From Paragonimus westermani (taxonomy: Eukaryota; Platyhelminthes; Trematoda; Plagiorchiida; Troglotrematidae): 64,000 bases of DNA. The stretch covers positions 8,344 to 72,343 of the forward strand of contig QNGE01000741.1 of assembly GCA_008508345.1 (NCBI GenBank). The letters run 5' to 3'. How positions within the stretch are numbered: position 1 is the stretch's first letter; the number at the start of each line of letters is the position of its first letter. Below the pieces are notes generated by a model that ran no database searches, was not told the origin of the DNA, and was given only the letters and a program-made list of their open reading frames with translations. Both the position numbers and the translations under genes were made by a program. Positions 1 through 10,240 of the stretch are shown piece after piece.

Positions 1-165
1 GTTTGAATAGGGACGTAGTCATTTTCAGTAGTTAGGTCCCTTCCCGTCCCCTTCTTTTTCGTTCTCTCTTTCTATATAGGGTTTGCTGTTTCTTCATGGT
101 TGTGTGGCAGTTAAGCATTAGTGTGAACCACTGATGTATTGCTGTCTATGATGATGATGATGAGA
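1..165 (+). repeat. Dispersed repeat family E, 3' end with (ATG)n tail
   Basis: The first 165 bases match 18457-18622 almost base for base, about 8-10 differences by eye. Both copies stop in a short run of ATG/GAT units (147-165 here). Ending at a trinucleotide microsatellite is typical of the 3' end of a non-LTR retrotransposon, so this is probably the 3' tail of a plus-strand LINE cut by the window edge. No coding region is attached in the window, so the clade is unknown. Confidence 0.7.
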
Positions 166-1529
166 CGATGGATTTGTCGATGAGCTGACCACCAGTAGAA
201 AGTTCTCTTGTTAGGACTTCGTTCGTCATGATGATTTTTTGTCGTTGACTCTCGGTTGAGAGGTAGACTTTGGTCTTATGAGACGATCGTTCTCAAGCCT
301 CGTTTGCAGACAGTATTACGTCGTTTTTCACTTCCAAACATCCTCAGCGGGCGACCAGTATGCATCACCTTACGGTTAAGGAAACCAAACGGAAGTCAGT
401 GTGTTGGAGTCAAACAGTGCAAAGTGTTATGATTCTTCCGAAACTTCCTCCTTTCAGTAGTTCGTTATTTCCGTGTTGTCAGGAAATTCACACGCTGTTG
501 TATTTCCATCAGTGTTTATGCAATCTCGTCCTTGTGTTCTTTGTCGATAGCTGACAGTCGTTTTTTTTTACAGCAGCTTATACTAACTGGATGCATTTAA
601 ACAACAGGACTATCAGTAATCTACCTGAAACTCATCCACTCTGTCTCATAGTCACACGGTCCCGGTTTTCTTACATATCTCGTTTGCTTTCACAATTCGA
701 AGACCATTTTTTGTCAACCGATGCAACTACAAAGCACACACAGCTTGAACCATGTATTATTTGTATACCGTTGTACAGGATTCAAAAAGGTGCATACAAT
801 CCTGATTGCTTATGTCCTAATTACAAAGATACTACTATTCAAAATGGGTTATGGTAACCTAAGATGGGGTGACCTCCGTCTTTCCTTTTTCTCTGTACAC
901 GTTGTTTATCAAGGGATGCAGTTGCAATTGTGGAACAACAGTGCATGCTTCTGAAGTGGCATCCAACAGCCCTAACTGCGATACATGAGTGCATCCGCGT
1001 CCGCCGCCAAATCCTAAAAATTGTCAGGCCAAGTCACTGAGTCATTGGGATACTGCGTAAATATATTTTTGTCATCGCAACGGTGTCTCGTCTTGTAGAA
1101 GGTTTCTTTATCCAGTATGTTTTATGTCCAGAAATCGTGGCAAACGCAGTGGAACTGTGATTACATAAGAATGTGCACATTTTTTTACCATGAAGGAGAA
1201 GATTTACCACTGAAATTGAAGGCAGTCTAGGCTATTGCTGGAACACCTTAAAACGAAGGTTGACCTTGGGTACTTTTTTCAAGTCGTGTCAGTAGTATAT
1301 CAACCCATCAGATCCGCTCGAATCGAACCTTTCTATCACTGAAGATCGTGGTTGTTTATTCGACTATCCACACCACCTGTCCCTCTACCCAAAATGAATG
1401 TTGGGTTTGGCAATAAACAGTCAAGTGTTGGATTCCTTCAATTTTCCGGTTGACTAGAAACGTTACAGTCTTCAGCTATCGATGAACAGTTGTTATGGAT
1501 TTGCTTATGTTTATATAAAATCTAAGGTA
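166..1529. other. Unrecognised non-coding stretch
   Basis: Only short open frames (64-88 codons) without recognisable domains or paired splice signals. No repeat shared with the rest of the window was noticed. Confidence 0.5.
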
Positions 1530-1600
1530 ATCTACACTCGCTCCGTGATTCGAACCCTCCACGGGTTTAAACTGATCAATGCCCCTTCCGCCTGCTCCTT
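1530..1600 (-). repeat. Possible SINE fragment with a Pol III B-box-like site
   Basis: On the minus strand GGTTCGAATC (1547-1556) fits the tRNA B box. The matching A box is not clear, so this is at best a truncated tRNA-derived repeat downstream of the actin relic. Confidence 0.3.
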
Positions 1601-1767
1601 TTCTTCGAGCCGTACTCATCAGGAGCAGTGAGGATTTGTTGCACTCTTGATTTAGGAAGTCCTGACCGCTGTTTGGTTTCACGATAGATACGTTTCATTT
1701 CACTAGCCGCAAAACGATGGTCCCACTCAGACTCAGTAGATCTGCAAATACTGATATGCGAAATTTC

Positions 1768-2985
1768 AAAGCGTTTTCGGTGGGCAATACCTGGGCCGGA
1801 CTCATCGTATATCTGCTTTGAGATCCACATCTGTTGGAAGGTGGACAACGAGACCAGAATACAATCAACAATCCAGACTGAGTACTTTCGTTCCGGTCGT
1901 GCTACAATCCTAATTTCCATAGTGCTGGAAGCCAGTGCAGTAATCTCCTTTTGCATGTAATCAGTAATACCAGGGGACATGGTTGTGCATCCTGACAACA
2001 CTGTATTCGCGTACAAGTCCTTTCGGATGTAAGCGTCACACTTCATGATCGAGTTGAACGTGATCTCATGTACACCAGCAGATTCCATACCCAAGAAGCT
2101 TGGTTGGAACAGGGCCTATGGGCAACGGAACTGTTCGTTGCCGGTCGTGATCACCCGGTCGTCGGGAAACTCATAGTTCTTTTCCAGCGAGGAGTTGGAG
2201 GCGGCTGTGGCCATCTCTTGCTCGAAATCCAGTGCAACGTAGCATAACTTCTCTTTGATATCTCGCACAGTTTCTCTCTCAGCTGTGGTCATGAAGCTGT
2301 GGCCACGCTTTGTCAGAATTTTCATGAGGTAGTCAGTCAAATCACATTCAGCCAGATCCAGACGAAGGATGGCGTGTGGAAAAGCGTAACTTTTGTAGAT
2401 AGGCACCGTGTGGGTGACACCATCGCCGGTGTCGAGAACAACGACAATAGTGCGACCGGAGGCGTACAGAGACGAGAAAACTTGGATTCCAATGTACATC
2501 ACGGGGGCATTGAATGTCTCGAACATAATCTGGGTCATCTCTCTGTTGGCCTTTGGGTACGATGGGACTTTGGTTAGTAGCACAGAATGTTCCTCCGGTG
2601 CCACACGCAACTCGTAGTACGTATGTGCCAGGTCTGCTCTATGTCATCTCAATTGGTCACAATACCGTGCTAGATTGGGTGCTTCGAAGTTAGGATATCT
2701 CGTTTCGATTGGGCTTCATCACCGACATAGCTGTCCTTTTGTCCTATACCGACCATGACTCCCTAAAGCAGACATGAACACTAAGAATAAAACAGGACTC
2801 AATATGATTGTTATACAGTGCTCAATGTTATTGATGCAACAGAATCCGTAAATTTAAGGACATCCGAAATTTGACACTGAACCTACCTGGTAACGTAGGC
2901 TACCAACGATAGACGGGAAAACAGCTCTTGAGGCATCATCACCAGCGAATAGCGGAACGGCAGCACACTGGGTCGATGAAGTCCA
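1768..2985 (-). pseudogene. Decayed actin gene that retains an intron
   Basis: The minus strand encodes most of a conventional actin. Recognisable blocks run from FAGDD and AVFPSIVG (upstream exon, about 2887-2985) through the block around residues 42-70, [17 protein letters not shown], [37 protein letters not shown] and YSVW to HRKRF, where actin normally ends in HRKCF. Actin is an ATP-binding cytoskeletal filament protein of about 376 residues. The copy is dead: TAG replaces Glu72 (2670-2672), TGA replaces Trp79 (2649-2651), TAG replaces Glu259 (2116-2118), there is a frameshift near 2625, a Lys codon is lost in the NREKMTQ region, and the normal stop is lost so the frame reads on to 1576. 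The first 20 or so residues are unclear. An intron with GT and AG ends is still present, so this is a duplicated gene copy and not a retrocopy. The family call is certain; the intron call is an inference from the splice signals and the clean break in homology. Confidence 0.92.
2763..2886 (-). other. Intron in the actin relic
   Basis: Actin homology stops after the codons for GSLRYQ (family: GRPRHQ) with CAG followed by GTAGGT at 2886-2881, and resumes with GGAGTCATGGTC (GVMV) after GCTTTAG ending at 2763. The 124-base intron falls exactly between Gln41 and Gly42 and keeps the frame. A known intron position near codon 41/42 occurs in many animal actin genes. Confidence 0.75.
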
Positions 2986-3265
2986 TTAGACGTGTGACCT
3001 AGACTGGACACCTGATGGCTGGTGCCCAGGATTAACTATACCCACGCATTCTGGCACACATTCATACGTTCGCAACTCCTTTTTGGTTGACGGAAATTGT
3101 GATCGTGATAGTTGCCATGTCTATTCAAGGACGATGTGGCTACTACCAGCCTCTGACGATGTAGAGTGCTGATTTACAAATTCCCTCAGCAAATGAATCA
3201 TCAGCCACAAATTTCAGCATTTGTCGTTCCTATAAAAGATGGCGTGATCGAAGTTCACCGAGTAC

Positions 3266-4060
3266 ACACGGTTGGCGGCATCCGATTCGGATTAGCCTGT
3301 CACAGTGACCGAAGCCAAAGGACGCCTGCGCTTAGCCATCACTGCAACTGGCTTGCGCTGCACCAATTGCAGTTCCACCAACACACCACATATCCAGTGT
3401 AAACCCGAAGGAATAAGACCGGGAGGTGTGCCAGTGGGGCCTTTGTGTCCAGCCGGCCAATGCTGGTTAGCCACTTGATTGGCTAATAAGGAAAGGAAAC
3501 TCTTATCTCTCGGAAACTAAACAGAGAGGCTGCAATGACGAGATCTACACTGAGAAGAAAGATTTTTGAAGTGTAATACAAGAAGCGTTGCAGTATAGGG
3601 GTGCAGGTTAGTGCATCCCAGAGAAGATAAGGATGAAAAGCAAAGTTCTCATTGGACTATGAAAAGCCAGGCAGACCATTCATCATACATTACATCAACA
3701 AAGCCGGAGAAAAGAATGGGTAGAAGACCACAGACACTCAGGTTTCTGAAAAGAAGAGCGGATTAATTGTCAATGACCACGATGTTGGCCGATGCAGTCA
3801 TTAACAGAAGTAGAATAGGTATACCGATATGACCTACCTGAGCCTAGCGTACTCGCCGCCTCTTCGCCGACGGGGTACTATGAGTACGTTGGTGACCTAC
3901 CAGCCCCAGACGGCCAGCGCATTCGCGGCCGCACACATCACAACGCCATATAGTCACGTCAGCGCGACCTATGGCACACCGAGTACACATACCTAAAGAA
4001 TGACAACATTCACGAAACCGGTCTTGTACTTCTGGAAAATTTTGGCCACTAGGCACACGT
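3266..4060 (-). mobile_element. LINE family A, 3' end: RT C-terminal zinc finger plus 3' UTR
   Basis: Read on the minus strand, 4056-3844 encodes the tail of a LINE polyprotein with a C2H2 zinc finger: CDVCGRECAGRLGLVGHQRT, followed by a basic end at AKRRRVR. Such fingers close the endonuclease-RT protein of some flatworm LINEs. The 3' UTR follows down to about 3266 and is shared with the copies at 36140-36860, 38990-40060 and 41490-41885. It ends at a GTGTGT-like tail. Upstream RT is absent, as expected from 5' truncation during target-primed insertion. The finger is open for 70 codons; the rest is non-coding. Confidence 0.8.
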
Positions 4061-4479
4061 CATCTTATTCAGTTTTGCCCGTTTGACTTTTCCGTCGGTT
4101 ACCTCAAACTATGAAGGCGTACGAATTGATACTACTACTACCAATATGGTTATTTGTTCTGGGGATAAATTCACACCAAAATGTTAATCAATGAAAATGT
4201 GAAAAGGGGAAATTCAAATCAAGCTGTCTGTCGAATGTAGTGTACTACCCAGCACTAAACAATTGACGTATCCTTTCACGGGAGTAGCAAACGTTAATAA
4301 ATCAGTCATCAGAAAAGACTTTTGTAATTAGAGAAGATGGAAAAGGATAGAAAAAAATGGCCTCTCAAAACCAAAGCTTCTCGGGGCAAAAAGGTACTAT
4401 CACAGTCAGGGCTCACGCATCGGGACGTGGAAATGTCCTTCAGAGTGAGGCAACCAGCAGAAGATAGCAACAATCAATG
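4061..4479. other. Unrecognised spacer
   Basis: AT-rich sequence between the family A LINE end and the R2-type element; nothing recognisable. Confidence 0.5.
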
Positions 4480-4665
4480 TCAAGTTCCCCGGATAAATTT
4501 GTCATAGGTTTTCAGGGAACCAGGAACAGCCAGTAGACCTACATCAGATATTGCATAGGAGGGCAGTCCAAGTCGAAGAATCACACTGCAAGAGAAGGGA
4601 AACATGAGACCACGAAAAGAGATGATCACAGGAGAATGAGAAGTAAAGTCCACATTACAACCCAT
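4480..4665 (-). pseudogene. C-terminal endonuclease tail of the R2-type element
   Basis: The frame reads HSPVIISFRGLMFPFS, LRLGLPSYAIS and GSLKTYDKFIRGT. The order RGL-x-P, LGLP and GSL-x-TYDxFMRGT is the C-terminal end of R2-clade proteins in flatworms as I recall it. It marks the 3' end of the ORF. The upstream part (5336-4752, 194 open codons) is in the expected place for the region between RT and endonuclease but is too diverged to align by eye. Confidence 0.65.
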
Positions 4666-5781
4666 GATATGGAGGACCGACTAAATGGCGGTTATGAGAG
4701 TCAGCCTCGTATTTAACAACCTTGTCTGTTCAGGCAAATTGGCTTCGGCAGTCATCCACTATACTGATATCTAGCACCACAGCAGCACCGTCCCAAACCG
4801 CGATAATACAGGGTTTGATGAACGAGATCGTCGTTGATACCCGTAGCTTCTCGAAGACTGTCCAACCCAGACTGCACAGCTTTTTGCCAGGTCCTTGGCC
4901 ATACGGCTCTGCCGAGTACAACGCAAATCATGGGTGATCCAGCACGATTAGAGAAAATGAGGGGGGCTTTCTGGTTGACCACACTTTCCACGACAGAGAA
5001 CTGGGTGGTTATTTCAGCCATCTCGAGAACTCCGGGCCTTACTCCAGGGAAGATCGCACCTGAGCTATATGACACAAGTGAGGATCCTGGGAAAATGCGA
5101 TCTTTATTTAGCAGCCAACGTTTGGAGAGCGGAAAGCGTGAAACCTCCTGAATTCCACTGTTGTCTAGCCTATGATGAGGCGTATCCTTCAACACCCCAT
5201 GGGCTTCTTGCTTGTTCGTCGCTACCACATCCTGAACGCGTGCTGGGACACTGACGTCCCTCATGATAGGGCCAAACGAAAGGTCTTTGACCACGTTCCT
5301 CAAAACTGGACGTTGGCTGGAGAGCAGTCTCTCCACTCGTGATTTTCACGAGATAGGAATAGTGGTGGACAAACTCGAAACGTCCAGACCTTCTAGCCGA
5401 ATTGGGGTGTGGATGTAGCTGATTGGCATGTCTGTGGGAAGGCGAAGCCACTGCTGAACAAACTGGCGAGTTGTACAGTCCATAGCTTTGGGCGTGTTTC
5501 AGTGGACTTGGCTCTGAACTAGCTATCTATTCATTTTGGGCATCAGCTTCTGTTTCAGAAGGTATATACAGCTTCAGGGACGCTTTGGTTGTTTCATCCA
5601 GCATTGTAAGAAGCTGCAGTTGGTGCCTGGTCAGTGCTTTACTTCTCCAGGTGAACGGGTTACCCAGATAGTTCATTATGTCAGAGGCGCTTAGTGAATA
5701 GATAATGTCTGAGCCAACATGGATAGACTCGTCACCTATAGCGGTTGGGTTGTACTTATAGTCACCACAGATGATCATGAG

Positions 5782-6345
5782 TTAAGCATTTCGCGTGTTG
5801 TCCATCAGGCTAGAAAACTCCCAAGCACTAGCGGTGGTCGCAAGATTCTCGGAGAGACGCGTCGAATTCTGGGCCGGGAAGATCAGATCGTTGGCATACG
5901 CGAAACCGCTGACCAGTGTATCGTGGAACTGGTAGTCAGGCTGCGATCGATATAGAGCAAACACCTCATTCATTGCCATAATGAGTAGCAACGGTGGCAG
6001 TGGGTCACTCCGGCGAACACCATGCTGGGACCTTAGGACGGAGGTTCCGAGCGTACCGGAAGCATTTCGATATGAATCGGCAATGTAGTATGTTAGAGGT
6101 GGAGGAGCACCAAAAGCTTGGGTCGATCTGATAATCGAGTCCAATGATATCGAATTGAATGCCTTGGGCACGTCACTAGAAGCCGCATACAGGCTGGAAG
6201 AAGCGGTGCACGAGTTCCGGAGCAACATACCAGCATTGAAGATACGACGATAGATCTCAAGTCGCTGGAAAAGGAATTGTTTACTTTCGGCACAAGCGTG
6301 ATGCGGGGGCGGCACAGATGGATTGGAGATATCCGGCCAAGGCAT
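5782..6345 (-). pseudogene. Reverse transcriptase core of the R2-type element
   Basis: A 187-codon open frame carries RT motifs: DVPKAFNSISLDSIIRS (motif A, Asp-Lys-Ala-Phe), QHGVRRSDPLPPLLLIMAMNE (motif B, family GVRQGDPLSPLLF) and GFAYANDLIF (motif C). The catalytic YADD is changed to YAND, which removes one metal-binding aspartate. The reaction of the family is cDNA synthesis from the nicked target. Length is that of the palm only; the frame is a surviving piece of a longer ORF. Confidence 0.85.
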
Positions 6346-7146
6346 TAGCTTTCATACGCCTCAAATGTTCGGGCAACCGTCTGTCCAAACCTGAGGCGCT
6401 AATTTCCATGTGTGCAAGGACCAGTCTGGTGGGAGAATCGTACGTGATGGTCACGCATCAGTGTGCGGATAAGCTGATAATACCCTGGAACATGGAAGCC
6501 ACGGTTCGTGTTGTAGGCAGTTCTGCAGTTTCCAGAAAAGCCTACAAAAGCAGTCTTTTTCTTTCGCTGACGGCACAAGGTCTGGACCGCAACACAGTTG
6601 GCTGTCCGCATCTGCTTTATGCTCGAGTAGTTTCCCGCAGCGATACGAACATGTTATCGAATGACCAGTCGTCAGTTGTATGGTAAGGCGTGAGAGGCGC
6701 TCATGTTAGGCAGTGACTGTGTTTGTATCCTTGTGTAAAGGCCTGCATGAAGGCCGTGGGCAATTGCTAGTGGGTCATAGCTATGTAAGGGAGCCTCACC
6801 AGTGGACTCCAGTTGGGTTATTGCTGTTTGGGTCAAACCGGAAAACCACTTAGAGTGTTCCGCAGCTTGGCACTCACAACCGACTTTATAATTGCCTATG
6901 AGGCGGAGGTGGGATCGGCATTGGGAGCAGTATATTTCTGTCACTTCACAGCATATGGGCGCGTCCTGATACTCTCCAGAGCACGGCCAGGAAAATGTGA
7001 TAGGAGCCGGTGGTGAAGCTCACGTTTAGCGGAACACGATGGGGTCAACACATCGGCAAGTCTGACAACGAAGCCGATTCCTTCTGATACCAGTTCGATC
7101 CGGCGACTTTCATTCATCCGAGCTTCTCGTGGTTGCGTTCGATAGG

Positions 7147-7338
7147 ATGCGGATGCCTCTTGCTTTGGCGGAGTCCAATTTCGTTCTGAAAGTTGCTGTC
7201 GCAGTCTGCGCAGTCAAAGAATGGATGAGTCTGAGCGCCTACTTCCTGTTCTACAGTATCTCTGCGTCAATGCATACGAGCATGCGCCGACAAGCCGGCG
7301 TTCGGTTTGCATATCCAGCCACATTGTGTACAGATGTG
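7147..7338 (-). pseudogene. N-terminal zinc-finger region of the R2-type element
   Basis: Finger 1 (7338-7271) reads CTQCGWIC, then GLSAHARMH, a C2H2 pattern. A TGA follows directly. Finger 2 (7212-7147) is in another frame and reads CADCDSNF, then GLRQSKRHPH. In R2-clade proteins these fingers bind target DNA. The frameshift and stop between them show that the protein is dead. Confidence 0.75.
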
Positions 7339-7450
7339 CTCCGTTCGGCAGAGCCGCTGGCAGTATTTTCATCTTCTTGGTCGAGAGTAACTAGTACATT
7401 GAAACCAATTAGGAGTAGTTGGCCCCATATAGATTTGCTGAACGCTTAAC

Positions 7451-9013
7451 CAGTCAAGGTTTTCACCGAGGCTACTCAGTCGGCACCGCGGGGAAGTGAT
7501 CCAGCGCACCGACTACTACTACTACTGTTATTCTACAAAGTTGATCATCTGATTTTCTCGTTTACAAAGTTTGTATTATTATAGAACATCTACTCCTCCA
7601 ACCGATATTCCCGCGTTTCTGTTTCTGAACGTTGATCACCTGATAAACACTTGGCACTGGTCGCAGTGTTCTTCGTAGTTCATCTGTAGGCCTGTTTGCC
7701 TAGGTTTGATTGGAAAAACACTACCTCAATTTGAGCGCAAAGCCTCCTAAAACCAAGTAAACTCAGTTTACAAGTTTGAAAATACTGAAGACAAACAAGA
7801 CGCAAGCATCCGAAGGTCGTTGAATAAGAACACAGATGTTGAGGATGGTCATAAATATAAGTCTCGAAACCTAAACGCACAAACAGGGAATAGAGTAAAT
7901 TGTACAACGATATGAAAAAAGTATTATTTCTAATCAGTTTTACACTGCACATGATTTTGCAGTTTTTTTTGCGTTTTGTTGTGGTTTTCATACTTTTATC
8001 TTCAGCTTATCATTACCACTAGCTTGAGCTTGGTACTGCTTCCTGTATTAGCGGAAAGGTTGTTATCGGAAGGTGACTAACGCCAATGACAATTCATATA
8101 TGACACACAAATAACAGTACACCGACCATACGTGACTAACAAAACTTTGTTTGGAATGATCAAAATCTGGACCGACAGATAGGTTGATGTGCAAGTAGTC
8201 GTTGACTTGTAATTCGTTTACTGGATGAAGTACAAGTCGAAAGTCCTCACCGTAGGATTGCGTACTGTTTAGGTGGAATGGCGGTATCAAGACAGAATGT
8301 GTTGTTCAGTCTACTGAGTAGCAGTGAATGGCCATTCCTCTTGGTGCGTCGCGTAGAAGTGTGTGACATGACCTGAGTAGTTGATTTGGCCGTTTTCGTG
8401 GTCGTGGGCCATGCCAAACAGTGTATAAGGTAGTGTTGGTGGCACCGACACTAACGTTGCTGATTGTTGGTACCGCTGACCACGTCGCACGTCCCTTGAC
8501 AGGCACTGTGCCGGGCGGTCGGTGCCAGACGTTTTATCGAGCGTTGATCAAGTAAACATAGCTGTTTTTGTGGTCCACATTGCCGTTTGAAAGGTGGGTC
8601 AAAGGTTTATCAATGTCGAGATATGTTGCATATTGTACACGACATGTTAGAGAGGTAATTGACTTGATTGCGTTTGTGACGGATTCTAGAAGGTAATTAG
8701 GGAACACGCACAGGCGAACGCATTGGGGGTGTGATGATGAGTTTACCATAATAGTTCGGTTGACCAAACAGCAACCTGTCAATTTCGAATGGGGTCATTC
8801 GAACCCCTACACCTGTCGCCACGTATGATCCATTAGGTTGAAATTAGTGTTGTTACTGCTATCCTACCCGCCTTAAATACCTCCGAATTTCTAATCAATT
8901 GACCTGGTCTGAAAGAGCCTCTAAATTAGATACGAGTGGCAGACATAGTTGATGGTTGCTGATCGGTTTCTTCAAAAATTGCGAATCACCAGTCTGCCTC
9001 ATATATATTCCAG
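7451..9013. other. Unrecognised AT-rich stretch
   Basis: Contains a short (CTA)n run near 7510 and a B-box-like GGTTCGAATGACC on the minus strand near 8790-8802, without a clear A box. Open frames of 60-100 codons show no domains. Confidence 0.45.
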
Positions 9014-9276
9014 CTGATCGCGAACGCATTCCTCTTAAATCTTTAGACATAGCACTTGCAATGTTAGACATTTTGTTCTCACACATAACAAGGAACCTTT
9101 ATCCATTTATCTTTGTGTTTCTGAACGAACGTCTGACTGATGATGTATTTATCGAGGAGAACACAGATCGCGTGTTCATGCCGATTTTCTTACGACTTTC
9201 GTCTGTCATTCACTTGTGTTGGCTTCATACCCTGTCTGCGCTAGGATCGGAACGTCCTTCACGTGTATTCACATAG
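9014..9276 (+). CDS. Candidate host exon, unidentified protein
   Basis: Sequence after the acceptor-like TATATATTCCAG (ends 9013) stays open to 9276 and reads ADRERIPLKSLDIALAMLDI, then NLYPFIFVFLNERLTDDVF, with balanced amino-acid composition. I do not recognise it and no strong donor was found, so the right boundary is unknown. It could be a real exon of a gene with long introns or a chance open frame. Confidence 0.2.
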
Positions 9277-10169
9277 AGGACTTCATTTCATCGGCCTTGG
9301 GAATGGTGGCACGTGGGTGCTTTTTTCAGAAGCCAGAACCGTTTCTATTCCTCACCACATGCCTATAATTTAGTTTCCAATTGGCCCTCACTGAATACGG
9401 ACTGTTAAAAATGTTCCCATTAGAACATTGTGAAGAGTCGCTACTCGCGTGTCACGCTTTTGCACGCGATTACTTCGGTCTCTGCTGCGCCTGCATGTGT
9501 TCGTTATGTAATGTTGTGTTACGCATCCGTGCATCTCCTTACTGCAGTTCGATATAAGGTTGGAAGACAGTCCACCATACCCGCTAGAATGAGATTATTG
9601 GAAATATCTTCCGGGAATCTTCTTTGTAGAAATTTGAAACAGTTTGTTCCCTTTATGAACTTGTTTTATTCAAGAATGAGATTAGACTGTAGCGGTTTCC
9701 TGGACAAGGCTCAGTCAGAGTTCGCACACGAACTGCTGCAGACGGAATTGTGGTCGGTCGGCAACAGCCAATTGGGAACGACGACCAATTGGCGCTTAAA
9801 TGCGTATCAGATTCGAACGACTGAGCTGCTCGATGTAAGGTTGTGGAGCGTAGCAACAAACTGGCAAATCAAAACGCAATAAAGTTGTGGCCCAACAGCA
9901 ATCCTAAATACCGTTGTTCCTCTATAAAAACAACGTGTCGTTTTTTCCAATAACTTGAGGTTGCTTAGTGATGGTCCGACTATTGTTGTTTGCTCGATAC
10001 GATAGCCCAGCACGCGTCACCCTACAGGCAATCACGCACAGACGTCATCTAGATGGCTCATTGACCTTACCGTCCAGGTGAACAGCCGTAGGTGCGTGTC
10101 GTATCCAGTACCAATCTGCGGTGGCGAACTTTGAACAGGACACAAGATTGCTGAACTTGTGAAATGTTG
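9277..10169. other. Unrecognised stretch
   Basis: A 150-codon open frame at 9430-9882 has no domain and no convincing composition. GATTCGAACGACTG at 9812 resembles part of a tRNA-derived repeat but has no partner box. Confidence 0.4.
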
Positions 10170-10235
10170 TGAAATTTCGATTACAACACTCCTGAGGAAG
10201 GCTACTCTAGGTGCTTGAAACGCAGAGTAGTACAA
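10170..10235 (+). other. CCTGAGGAAGGC...GAAACG motif
   Basis: CCTGAGGAAGGC followed about 20 bases later by GAAACG (10188-10223) resembles a signature I recall from ends of Penelope-like and related elements, where it is sometimes part of a degenerate hammerhead-like fold. Here the core CUGAUGA is not intact (CTGAGGA), so no ribozyme activity is claimed. Confidence 0.25.
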
Positions 10236-10240
10236 CTTGC

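Larger units (their letters stand above)
4480..7450 (-). mobile_element. Decayed R2-clade non-LTR retrotransposon
   Basis: Reading down the minus strand: two zinc fingers (7338-7147), a decayed linker with traces such as NRGFHVPGYYQLIRTL (about 6560-6500), the RT fingers/palm (6345-5782), a thumb/connection region (YLGNPFTWRSKALTRHQ at about 5670) and the C-terminal endonuclease tail (4665-4480). This order (N-terminal zinc fingers, RT, C-terminal restriction-like endonuclease) defines the R2-type LINEs. Many stops and frameshifts separate the blocks and the RT YADD is YAND, so it cannot move. The about 3 kb span is close to a complete ORF. No 28S rRNA target sequence was recognised at either side, so the insertion is not obviously in rDNA. 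Confidence 0.85.

Noticed and set aside
3844..4056. Host zinc-finger gene
   Set aside because: The C2H2 finger is followed by the family A 3' UTR and recurs at 36.8 and 40.0 kb next to LINE RT sequence, so it is the end of the LINE protein.
4752..5336. 194-codon minus-strand ORF as an independent gene
   Set aside because: It sits between the RT and the endonuclease tail of the R2-type element in the same orientation, so it is most simply part of that element.
9430..9882. 150-codon plus-strand ORF
   Set aside because: No domain, no splice signals, unremarkable composition; a frame of this length is expected by chance in 64 kb.
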